64,000 nucleotides of DNA from Chondromyces crocatus (lineage in GTDB: Bacteria > Myxococcota_A > Polyangia > Polyangiales > Polyangiaceae): NCBI RefSeq assembly GCF_001189295.1, contig NZ_CP012159.1, positions 8,053,001 through 8,117,000 on the forward strand, given 5' to 3'. Under the pieces are notes generated by a model that did not search any database, was not told where the DNA came from, and saw only the letters and a list, made by a program, of their open reading frames with translations. Below, piece by piece: positions 33,737 through 42,930 of this stretch. The stretch's first letter is position 1. Each line of letters starts with the position of its first letter. Made by a program: the position numbers and the translations under genes.

Positions 33737-34947
33737 TGGAAACGAGCCTGTCCTGATCCGAAGTTCGCGGTAGCGGTCCCTGCGAGGACGCGAACGATGG
33801 GCTCACCGTCGCGTGCCAAGCCCACCGTGTCACCTCGACAGAGCTCCACTTCAGCGGCGAGGTGATAGGCCCCCATGAAGGCTGGGGGAGCACCTGGCGG
33901 CGTCCGCAACACCACAAAGGAGGTGGGCTCGGCGCGTTCGTAGCGGAGTTTCCAGGGTCCCACGGAGAGTTCTCCTAGAGGAGCAATGAGAGACGTACCA
34001 GCCAGCTCCAGCTCGCAAACATCGTGTTCGAGGGGAAGAATCCGACACGGGACCTCTCCCCCGAGGACGAGGCGGACCTCGCCATGAATGATCAGCGGAC
34101 CGGAGAGGCGCGCTCCCGCCAGCGTCGTACCGTTGCGAGTGCCCAGATCTTCGAGCTCGACATCTCCCCGAGGGTTACGCCGCAGACGCACGTGAACACG
34201 GCTGATCGCACGCGAGGGGATGACGATCGTCGCGTCTCCACGTCCGATCGTCAGCTCGTCCCCGAGCGCGTACCGTCTGCTCGTTCCCCCGATGTCGAGA
34301 TCCACCACCGGTCCCGTCAGGAGTCGTGCATGGATGGAACGCGCAGCATCGGCGACCTGTTCATCCTGGTTCGTGGCAAGCCATCGTCCGGCTTCCTCGA
34401 GCGCCGCTCGTCGCTCGGCCACCCGATCGAAGTCTCCGATGCGCGCGAGCACCGCCCCTCGGTCTCGCTGAGATCGAGCTTCGGAGAGAGACACCCGGAG
34501 TCGTTCTTCCAGTTTGTCGATCGCGCCGGCAGCGGTGAGGGCTCGAGCTTCGGCCTCCTGATCGCCTGCCATTGCATAGGCCTCGGCCGCGCGCTCCATC
34601 TCTCCGGCGTCCTCGAGCTCCCGGGCGACAGTGAGAACCTCGCTTCGCATGACAGAGGCGCCGCGGGAGACGAGCACATCGTAGCCAAGAAGCGCCTTGC
34701 GTCGCCGAGCGCTCGTCAGGAGCGTGTCACTCTGAGCGATGCGCGCAGCCGCTGCGCAGAAAGCGATGCGTCGTTCGGGTGTTGGCTCTGCGTCAGCGCG
34801 CAGAAGCAACACCCGCGCGGCTTCGTCAGGGAGGTCTGCCTCCAGGTAGAGGTCCACAGCCGCCGCGAGATCCCCAGCAAGCTCCTTCGCAGCGGCCTTG
34901 CGCCGCCCGTCTTCCCGACCCCAGCCGAACCGATCGAAGAATCGCAC
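33733..34947 (-). CDS. FHA-domain protein with TPR-like N-terminus
   Basis: A 404-residue protein. Residues 1-205 are TPR-like helices (ELAGDLAAAVDLYLEADLPDEAARVLL and DAGEMERAAEAYAMAGDQEAEA). An FHA phosphothreonine-binding domain covers about 225-300: DELTIGRGDATIVIP, SRAISRVHVRLRR and LEDLGTRNGTTLAG, which are the conserved Gly-Arg, Ser-x-x-His and Asn residues. The C-terminal 100 residues are an additional beta-rich region. The stop overlaps the start of the kinase gene, so it is probably the kinase's partner or substrate. The ATG at 34947 lies 98 bp from the divergent pilB start. Confidence 0.9.
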   Translation of the reverse strand: MRFFDRFGWGREDGRRKAAAKELAGDLAAAVDLYLEADLPDEAARVLLLRADAEPTPERRIAFCAAAARIAQSDTLLTSARRRKALLGYDVLVSRGASVMRSEVLTVARELEDAGEMERAAEAYAMAGDQEAEARALTAAGAIDKLEERLRVSLSEARSQRDRGAVLARIGDFDRVAERRAALEEAGRWLATNQDEQVADAARSIHARLLTGPVVDLDIGGTSRRYALGDELTIGRGDATIVIPSRAISRVHVRLRRNPRGDVELEDLGTRNGTTLAGARLSGPLIIHGEVRLVLGGEVPCRILPLEHDVCELELAGTSLIAPLGELSVGPWKLRYERAEPTSFVVLRTPPGAPPAFMGAYHLAAEVELCRGDTVGLARDGEPIVRVLAGTATANFGSGQARFQ

Positions 34948-35005
34948 GTGCGTCAGATGCTACCCCTGAACCAGCACGTTTCCCAACGCCGCTAAAGACT
35001 CCTCG

Positions 35006-35034
35006 TTGACTCTCCCAGGGGGCGCCCGCAGGAT
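35006..35034 (+). promoter_or_regulatory. Possible pilB promoter
   Basis: TTGACT (35006-35011), a 17-base spacer and CAGGAT (35029-35034) would start transcription only a few bases before the pilB ATG at 35046. The -10 is weak, but the pattern (TTGAC, 17-bp spacer, xAGGxx) recurs before lexA and a tRNA in this window. Confidence 0.3.
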
Positions 35035-35045
35035 GCTCGTGATCG

Positions 35046-36743
<1,698 letters not shown>

Positions 36744-36745
36744 CA

Positions 36746-37900
36746 ATGAGCAACGATCCCGGCACGACGACCCAACAACCGCAGGATGGCCTGCGTTACT
36801 CGCTCCAGCAGCTCTTGCGCGCCATGGTCGACAAGGGTGCGAGCGACATGCACATCACCAGCGGCACACCGCCGCTCTTGCGCATCGACGGCGCCATCGT
36901 TCCGCTCAAGTTGCCACCGCTCACCCCACCCGAGACCAAGCAGCTCTGCTACTCGGTCCTGAGCGACGAACAGCGCGCCATCTTCGAGCAGAAGAACGAG
37001 CTGGATCTCTCCTTCGGAATGAAGGGCCTTGCGCGGTTTCGCGCCAACCTGTTCGTGCAACGGGGCGCGGTTGCCGGCGCGTTTCGTCAGATCCCCTTCA
37101 AGATACTGAGCTTCGAGGAACTCGGTCTACCGCAGGTCGTTCTGGACATCGCCTCTCGTCCTCGCGGATTGGTGCTGGTGACCGGACCGACGGGCAGCGG
37201 CAAGACCACCACGCTCGCGAGCATCATCGACAAGATCAATGCCGAGCAGCGGCTGCACATCCTCACCATCGAAGACCCGATCGAGTACCTGCACCCGCAC
37301 AAGCTCTCGATCGTCAACCAGCGAGAACTGGGGTCGGATACGATTTCGTTCAGGGAAGCGCTACGTCATGCGCTGCGTCAGGACCCTGATGTGGTCCTCA
37401 TCGGCGAGCTGCGCGATCTGGAGACCATCGAAGCGGCATTGACCATCGCCGAGACAGGTCATCTCGTGTTCGGCACGCTCCACACGAACTCCGCCATCTC
37501 GTCGATCAACCGCATCATCGACGTGTTCCCGCCTCACCAGCAGTCGCAAGTGCGACAGCAGCTCTCCTTCACGCTGGTCGCGGTGATGACACAGCTTCTG
37601 CTGCCGCGCGCAAGCGGTCCCGGGCGTGCCATGTCCATGGAAGTGATGATTCCCAACGCCGCCATCAGGAATCTGATCCGCGAGGACAAGCTGCACCAAG
37701 TGTATTCCCAGATGCAGATGGGTCAGGCCGGCAGCGGGATGCAGACCATGGCCCAATCGCTCGCATCCCTGTTTCAGCGCCGTCTCGTCTCCTTGGAGGA
37801 TGCACTCGCTGCAGCCGCCGATCCCGAGGAGCTGAGGACCATGCTCGACCAGCCCAAGCACTCTGCGGGAAGTCGTCCTTCCTCTGGAAAAGTCGCTTAG
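36746..37900 (+). CDS. pilT: Type IV pilus retraction ATPase PilT
   Basis: A 384-residue cytoplasmic ATPase that depolymerises pili and drives twitching (S-motility in myxobacteria). It has the PilT hallmarks: N-terminal ASDMHITSGTPPLLRIDG, Walker A GPTGSGKT near 147-154, ASIIDKIN, Walker B LIGELRDLETI, His boxes GHLVFGTLHTNSA, and the C-terminal AIRNLIRE that retraction needs. Length is normal. It follows pilB by 2 bp in one transcription unit. Downstream lies lexA with its own promoter. Confidence 0.95.
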   Translation: MSNDPGTTTQQPQDGLRYSLQQLLRAMVDKGASDMHITSGTPPLLRIDGAIVPLKLPPLTPPETKQLCYSVLSDEQRAIFEQKNELDLSFGMKGLARFRANLFVQRGAVAGAFRQIPFKILSFEELGLPQVVLDIASRPRGLVLVTGPTGSGKTTTLASIIDKINAEQRLHILTIEDPIEYLHPHKLSIVNQRELGSDTISFREALRHALRQDPDVVLIGELRDLETIEAALTIAETGHLVFGTLHTNSAISSINRIIDVFPPHQQSQVRQQLSFTLVAVMTQLLLPRASGPGRAMSMEVMIPNAAIRNLIREDKLHQVYSQMQMGQAGSGMQTMAQSLASLFQRRLVSLEDALAAAADPEELRTMLDQPKHSAGSRPSSGKVA

Positions 37901-38014
37901 TGTCACGGCAGTCCCTTGAAATTTGCCGTCATCGCTCTTGAGCCTGCTCCCTGAGGGCGGCTCGGATCGCGGAGCGAGCGAATTCCGCACAGATCAAGGG
38001 CAGCTCACACTTTT

Positions 38015-38043
38015 TTGACATCTACCCAACCGTTCAGTAGGGT
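38015..38043 (+). promoter_or_regulatory. lexA promoter
   Basis: TTGACA (38015-38020), a 17-base spacer and TAGGGT (38038-38043). The expected start of transcription near 38050 is next to the ATG at 38053, so the message would be nearly leaderless. The LexA-like box lies in the spacer. Confidence 0.55.
38022..38038 (+). promoter_or_regulatory. Probable LexA operator (self-regulation)
   Basis: Bases 38022-38038 fit 14 of 17 positions of the LexA motif I recall for Myxococcus xanthus, CTRHAMRYBYGTTCAGS, including the whole YGTTCAG block. The site is between the -35 and -10 of the lexA promoter, where bound LexA would exclude polymerase. Confidence 0.6.
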
Positions 38044-38052
38044 TGGCGATCG

Positions 38053-38733
38053 ATGCAAGGGCTCACCGATCGGCAGCAGCAGGTTCTTCATTACATCCGG
38101 CAGTCGATCGCAGAGCGGGGATATCCGCCCACGTTGCGAGAGATCGGCGCGCACATGGGGATTCGTTCGACGAATGGGGTGAACGATCACCTGCGAGCGC
38201 TCGAGCGGAAAGGCTATCTGACGCGCGAAGACATGAAGTCCAGGGCGCTTCGGCCCCGAGACATGCCGTCGAGCGTGCGAGGCGAGTCGCTCGACGGAGA
38301 GGGCGGGCTGGACGGAGTTCCAGCCAACGACCAGGAAGTGGAGATCGTCGAGATCCCGGTGGTGGGCCGGATCGCTGCCGGCCTGCCCCTGCTCGCCGAG
38401 GAACACATCCTCGACACGGTCCGCATCGACAAGATGCTGATTCGGGGAGGGAGAGAGGTGTTCGGCCTGCGTGTGACCGGGGACTCGATGATCGAGGCCG
38501 GTATCTTCAGCGGCGACTACATCTTCGTCCGCAAGCAGTCGACAGCCCAGCGCGGGGACATCGTGGTCGCGCTCATCGGGGATGAGGCGACGGTGAAGTA
38601 CTACTTCCCCGAAAAAGACTACATCCGCTTCCAGCCTGCCAACGCCGCGATGGCCCCCATCTTGGTACGAGCCAGTGATTTCAAGCCGACGATGCTCCTC
38701 GGGCTGGTGGTCGGCATCTATCGGCGACTCTGA
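38053..38733 (+). CDS. lexA: LexA repressor, SOS regulator
   Basis: A 226-residue repressor. The N-terminal winged helix is MQGLTDRQQQVLHYI to TNGVNDHLRALERKGYL (1-60). After an acidic linker of about 30 residues, the S24 protease domain has the self-cleavage site A109-G110 in VGRIAAGLPL, nucleophile S145 in VTGDSMIEAG and the general base K182 in DEATVKYYF. The length is a little above E. coli LexA (202) because of the linker. It should repress DNA-damage genes and cleave itself when RecA is activated. The promoter and operator directly upstream imply autoregulation. It follows pilT by 152 bp on the same strand. Confidence 0.95.
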   Translation: MQGLTDRQQQVLHYIRQSIAERGYPPTLREIGAHMGIRSTNGVNDHLRALERKGYLTREDMKSRALRPRDMPSSVRGESLDGEGGLDGVPANDQEVEIVEIPVVGRIAAGLPLLAEEHILDTVRIDKMLIRGGREVFGLRVTGDSMIEAGIFSGDYIFVRKQSTAQRGDIVVALIGDEATVKYYFPEKDYIRFQPANAAMAPILVRASDFKPTMLLGLVVGIYRRL

Positions 38734-38829
38734 GGCTTGCCCACGCCTCCTCACCCCCGGAGGCCCCCTCGGAGTTCGCGCCTCTCTCCTCGGACCCCTC
38801 CCCTCTGCTGCCTTGCCCTCTTCAGCCCG

Positions 38830-38859
38830 TTGACGGCTGAACGTAGCAGTTGGTAGCGT
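38830..38859 (+). promoter_or_regulatory. Possible promoter for the DUF4398-OmpA pair
   Basis: TTGACG (38830-38835), an 18-base spacer and TAGCGT (38854-38859) lie about 55 bp before the GTG at 38914. Confidence 0.35.
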
Positions 38860-38913
38860 CCCTGGCGTTGTTGTAGGTCGATTCCCGGGGTCCGCTCCAG
38901 AAAGAACGCGATC

Positions 38914-39237
38914 GTGAAGACGCACGGGCGGCGGTTCAGCACTTGGAAGACGGTTGGCTTGGCGCTCGCGGTGACATTCACCAGCGGATGCGGAGGCACC
39001 ATCTACGCTTTCACGGCGAGTTCTGCCGAGAGTCGGCTGGAAACCGCCCAGGCGCTCGGAGCGGAGAAGTACGCGCCCTACGAGTATTACTTCGCGCGAG
39101 AGCATCTCTGGAAGGCGAAGGAAGAAGCCGCGGTGGCCGACTACGGTGACGCGATCGATTTCGCCGACATTGCCTCCGAGTACGCCGACAAAGCGATCAC
39201 TCTCTCCAAGCAGGCGCACGAGGGCGCAGGCCGATGA
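38914..39237 (+). CDS. DUF4398 lipoprotein
   Basis: A 107-residue protein starting at GTG 38914. A signal peptide with lipobox FTSGC (C26) leads to a helical domain: SSAESRLETAQALGAEKYAPYEYYFAREHLWKAKEEAA, the pattern of DUF4398, which is found in small periplasmic lipoproteins often paired with OmpA-like proteins. The next gene starts inside its stop (ATGA), so the pair is co-translated. It probably sits at the outer membrane facing the periplasm. Its biochemical role is unknown. Confidence 0.82.
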   Translation: MKTHGRRFSTWKTVGLALAVTFTSGCGGTIYAFTASSAESRLETAQALGAEKYAPYEYYFAREHLWKAKEEAAVADYGDAIDFADIASEYADKAITLSKQAHEGAGR

Positions 39238-40382
39238 GCCGTCGAAGCAAAGGCATGGCGCTCGGCAAGCTTTCGCTCGCCCTCGCCGTGGTGGCGTCCG
39301 GCTGCTCCCAGGTGCCCCAGATGCGGGGTGAGATTGAAGGCCTGGCGAAGATCGCTGAGCAGGCGGAGCGAAACGGTGCATTGCGCTGTGCACCTCGGGA
39401 GCTGGCGATGGCCAAATCGCATCTCTCGTTCGCCGAGGTGGAGCTCGATCAAGGCTTCTTCGCTCGAGCCAGCGACCATCTGAGCATCGCGAAAGCCAAC
39501 GCGCACGCGGCATACGATCTCTCGCCTCCTGCGAAGTGCGCAGAGCGTGGCTTCATCGAAGAAGAGGCGCCTCCCCCGCCGAAGCCGGGAGACTGCGACG
39601 GTGATGGGTTCCTCGATCCAGAAGAGACCGAGCAGTGCCGATGCGAGCCAGAGAACTTCAACGGCTTCGAGGATGATGACGGATGCCCGGATGATCCGGA
39701 TACGGATGGCGACGGGATCCCCGACTCGAAGGATGCATGCGTTCTCCTGCCCGAAGACAAGGACGGCTACCTCGATGAGGATGGCTGCCCCGACATCGAC
39801 AACGATCTCGACGGCATTCTGGACGCCAACGACAAGGACGAGACGGGTCGGAGCTGCATCAACGATCCCGAGGATCCTGACGGCTACGAAGATGCGGACG
39901 GTTGCCCCGAGCCGGACAACGACCAGGACAAGGTGCCCGATCTCGAAGATCAGTGCCCGAACGAGCCTGGCGTGCAGGGAGGCGACAAGCCTGGCTGCCC
40001 GAAGAAGCCGAGCCTGGTGATCGTCACCGAGAAGGAAATCAAGATCACCCAGCAGATCCACTTCGAGTTCGACAAGGACAAGATCCGCTCCGAGAGCTTC
40101 CCGATCCTCGATGCGATCGTCGAAGTCCTGCAACAGAACCCGAAGATCAAGCTCGAAATCCAGGGTCACACCGACAACAAGGGCGCCCCCGCGTACAACA
40201 AGGGTCTGTCCGACAGGCGCGCTGCCGCAGTGAAGAAGTATCTGGTCGCCAAGGGAATCGATACGAACCGGCTCACGTCGAAGGGCTACGGCATGGAGAA
40301 GCCCATCGTTCCCAATACATCGGACCAGAATCGCGCTCTCAACCGCCGAGTACAGTTCGTCCGCACGGAGGGCTCGCCGTAA
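39234..40382 (+). CDS. OmpA-family lipoprotein with thrombospondin type 3 repeats
   Basis: A 382-residue outer-membrane lipoprotein: signal with lipobox VASGC (near residue 24), a DUF4398-like helical segment (about 30-100), then an acidic region (115-260) with a series of calcium-binding thrombospondin type 3 repeats such as DCDGDGFLDPEE, DDPDTDGDGIPDSKDAC and DNDLDGILDANDKD, then an OmpA peptidoglycan-binding domain (265-380) with FEFDKDKIRSES, QGHTDNKGAPAYNKGLSDRRA and NRALNRRVQF. It resembles myxobacterial OprF-like anchors. It overlaps the upstream DUF4398 gene by 4 bp and shares that fold, so the two may dimerise. Confidence 0.9.
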   Translation: MSRRSKGMALGKLSLALAVVASGCSQVPQMRGEIEGLAKIAEQAERNGALRCAPRELAMAKSHLSFAEVELDQGFFARASDHLSIAKANAHAAYDLSPPAKCAERGFIEEEAPPPPKPGDCDGDGFLDPEETEQCRCEPENFNGFEDDDGCPDDPDTDGDGIPDSKDACVLLPEDKDGYLDEDGCPDIDNDLDGILDANDKDETGRSCINDPEDPDGYEDADGCPEPDNDQDKVPDLEDQCPNEPGVQGGDKPGCPKKPSLVIVTEKEIKITQQIHFEFDKDKIRSESFPILDAIVEVLQQNPKIKLEIQGHTDNKGAPAYNKGLSDRRAAAVKKYLVAKGIDTNRLTSKGYGMEKPIVPNTSDQNRALNRRVQFVRTEGSP

Positions 40383-40478
40383 CAGAGCCCCCGCTCCTCG
40401 GGCGGCTCCCCGGTTCCCGCCCGAAGCCCCCCCAGTATCTCGATCGTCACAGTGCCCCCGCTCTGGAGGTCCCGACCC

Positions 40479-42254
40479 GTGTTCCTTCGTTCGTCCCGCG
40501 CGCGTTTTGCTTTCACCATCACCTCCCTGGCCCTGCTCGGACTCCCAGCCATTGCTGGCGCCGCTGGGGAAAAGGACGCGGAGGCGATGAAGCTCCATGA
40601 CCAGGCGATGGACGAGGACTACCTCGCCGTCGAGTTCGACAAGGCCGAGAAGAAGATCAAAGACGCGCTGAAGCGGTGCGGCAAGGACGGTTGCACGGAC
40701 AAGGTGCTCGGCAAACTGCACATCGCCCTCGGCACGGTCTACGGAGGAGCCGAGCGACTCGACGAAGCGAAGAGCGAGTTCGTCGCAGCACTCAAGGCGG
40801 ATCCCAAGGCCGCACTCATCGATGCGCTCACCACCCCAGAACTCGCCAAGGCCTACAAGGACGCGCAGAAAGAGGCAGGTGGCAGTGCGTCGACGCCCGC
40901 TGCACCAAGCGGACAGGGGGATGGCGGGCAGTCCAGCTCGAAGCCAGAGGGAGACATCTCCCACACGCCTACCGCGGAGCAGGCCGTCAATACGCCCGTT
41001 CCTGTCTACATCGAGATCCCCGAAGAGGTCGGCGCCGCCAAGGTGGGCATCCGGTACAAGCCCTTCGGTTCGAAGAAGTGGAAGTCGCTCGACATGCAGC
41101 AGGTCGGCGACGGCTGGGGTGTGGAAATCCCCTGCGACGACGTCACCACCACGGGCGACCTCCGTTACTACATCATCGCCAAAGACGAAGCCGGAGACCC
41201 CGTCGGGACTGCAGGCTCGTTGAAGGTGCCCTACAAGGTGCCAATCAAGAACGAGATCGACGAGGCGCCGTCGCTTCCGGGCAAAAAGCCTCCTCAGAAG
41301 TGCGCAGCCAAAGAGGATTGTCCCCCAGGTTTGCCAGGCTGCCCCGGCAGTAAGGGTGATGGTGAGGCCCGTGGCGACAAGCCCTGGGGCTCGAGCTGCG
41401 AAGAAACGCGGGAGTGCTCTTCGGGTTTGATTTGCCTCAATGGCACCTGCGAAGAAGGCTCAGAGACGACTCCCGACAAGAAGAGCACGGGCAAAAAGAA
41501 TCTCGCCGGCTTGTGGGGGCAGCTCGATCTGCTCCTCATCAGCGGGAAGGAGCAGGGGGTCTGCTCGGGCGACGATCCCTCCTATGTGTGCTTCTACCAG
41601 GACGGTGGGCAGTTCTATGGCCAGCCTGCCGCCATCCCTGGAACGAACGGGATTCAGGGGGGCCTCGGTGCTGCAGGTGCCAGGGTTCTCCTGTCGTACG
41701 ACCGGCATATTTACCAGATCACGCCGAGCGTCGCCCTCACGGCGGGCCTGAGGCTGGGCTTCGCCTTCGGTGGCTCCCCTAGCTCCAGCGAAGGTCCGCG
41801 GGCCTGGGAGGAGGCCGCCGGGTTGCCCGCCCCCATACAGAATCCGCATGCTCAAGCGAACGGCTTTCTGCCGCTCCATGCCGAGCTGCGAGTCGGTGCG
41901 CTGTTCGGCAATGCGACTCTCGCCAAGAAAAAAGTGATCCCCTTCGCTTTCGTGGGCGGCGGTCTCGCCCAGGTCAACGCTTCGGTGAACGTCAGCGTCT
42001 GCGATTATCGCGGTGCCGATGGGTCGTCCCTCGCCGGCGGAGGAGGCGAAGGCTCCTGCCCAGCGGGAACCCGAGCGGTACGGGATTTGAACGCCTACCA
42101 GATCACTGGCCTGAACTTCATCGGCTTTGGCGGCGGAGCGATCTACGGCATCACGGACAACTTCGGCGTCGCGGCAGAGCTCAAATTCATGCTCATGCTC
42201 CCGACGTTCGGCTTCGTCATCGCTCCCAACGTCGGGCCAGTGTTCGCTTTCTAG
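40479..42254 (+). CDS. Probable outer-membrane protein with periplasmic TPR-like N-terminus
   Basis: A 591-residue protein from GTG 40479, chosen over GTG 40452 because GGAGG lies 9 bases upstream. A signal peptide ends near GLPAIAGAAG. Residues 30-130 are TPR-like (LGKLHIALGTVYGGAERLDEAKSEFVAALK), 160-250 form a beta-sandwich (VPVYIEIPEEVGAAKVGIRYKPFG), 265-330 are Cys-rich with CAAKEDCPPGLPGCPG and CEETRECSSGLICLNGTC, and the last 250 residues look like an outer-membrane barrel that ends in Phe (GPVFAF), the usual assembly signal. I do not recognise a named family. The same TPR/beta-sandwich/barrel arrangement recurs in myxobacterial hypothetical proteins. Confidence 0.75.
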   Translation: MFLRSSRARFAFTITSLALLGLPAIAGAAGEKDAEAMKLHDQAMDEDYLAVEFDKAEKKIKDALKRCGKDGCTDKVLGKLHIALGTVYGGAERLDEAKSEFVAALKADPKAALIDALTTPELAKAYKDAQKEAGGSASTPAAPSGQGDGGQSSSKPEGDISHTPTAEQAVNTPVPVYIEIPEEVGAAKVGIRYKPFGSKKWKSLDMQQVGDGWGVEIPCDDVTTTGDLRYYIIAKDEAGDPVGTAGSLKVPYKVPIKNEIDEAPSLPGKKPPQKCAAKEDCPPGLPGCPGSKGDGEARGDKPWGSSCEETRECSSGLICLNGTCEEGSETTPDKKSTGKKNLAGLWGQLDLLLISGKEQGVCSGDDPSYVCFYQDGGQFYGQPAAIPGTNGIQGGLGAAGARVLLSYDRHIYQITPSVALTAGLRLGFAFGGSPSSSEGPRAWEEAAGLPAPIQNPHAQANGFLPLHAELRVGALFGNATLAKKKVIPFAFVGGGLAQVNASVNVSVCDYRGADGSSLAGGGGEGSCPAGTRAVRDLNAYQITGLNFIGFGGGAIYGITDNFGVAAELKFMLMLPTFGFVIAPNVGPVFAF

Positions 42255-42300
42255 AAGGTCTGGGGGGCTGAGGCCCCTCTCAGCTCACCTGCCGCGTGGT

Positions 42301-42735
42301 TCACACCTCGAAGGCGAACGATCCCAACAAATCATAGAGCGCCAGGAGATTGGCCGCGTCGTGGTGATCGAAGCGCACTCCGACCCGTGTCCGCCACGAG
42401 GCGCGCCGTACCCATGCGACCCGTCCACGGAGCGGAAGGGGGTCCCAGAGCGTTGGGGCGGTCAGCTCGATCGTGACTGCCAGTTCTGGCTCCAGCAGCG
42501 CTCCAAGGTCTGAGTTGATGTCAGGCCAGCCTGCCGCTGCCCCAGGCTCATGGGAGGGCCTCCGATCGAGTTCCACGTAGGCTCCACCCAGTCCCAGATC
42601 ACGAACGATCACTGTCTGCTCATCAGCAGTCTGCCGATCCCGAAGCATCGCCGTCAGCTCGACACGCCGACGAGGGTGAGCACGAAAGTGATCTCGGGTA
42701 GCCAATGGACGCGCAGCCTCCAGGGGGGCGACCAT
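42301..42735 (-). CDS. PilZ-domain protein
   Basis: A 144-residue protein composed of little more than one PilZ domain. The N-terminal HFRAHPRRRVELTA contains the RxxxR-like cyclic-di-GMP motif, and VIVRDLGLGGAYVELDR contains the D-x-S/G-x-x-G motif. The end VAWVRRASWRTRVGVRFDHHD is the closing beta-strand pair. It should bind cyclic-di-GMP in the cytoplasm if the motif is functional (Gly in place of Ser). It is divergent from the membrane-bound PilZ gene 195 bp away and convergent with the outer-membrane protein. Confidence 0.75.
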   Translation of the reverse strand: MVAPLEAARPLATRDHFRAHPRRRVELTAMLRDRQTADEQTVIVRDLGLGGAYVELDRRPSHEPGAAAGWPDINSDLGALLEPELAVTIELTAPTLWDPLPLRGRVAWVRRASWRTRVGVRFDHHDAANLLALYDLLGSFAFEV

Positions 42736-42930
42736 ACCATGGCAGGAACGGGGTTCAGGTAGGCTCCAGCGTCACCGGACGCTCGCATCCAGCCTGTCGA
42801 AGGGCCGTGGTTGCCGCGTTTGGAGAGGATTCGTACGCGACTCTCGTTACCCTTTGGGTCTCAGCGCGATCCTTGGGTAACATGCGGGCTGCTGTTGAGA
42901 GCGAGTCGAGAAGCTCGGAGTTCTACCTTC

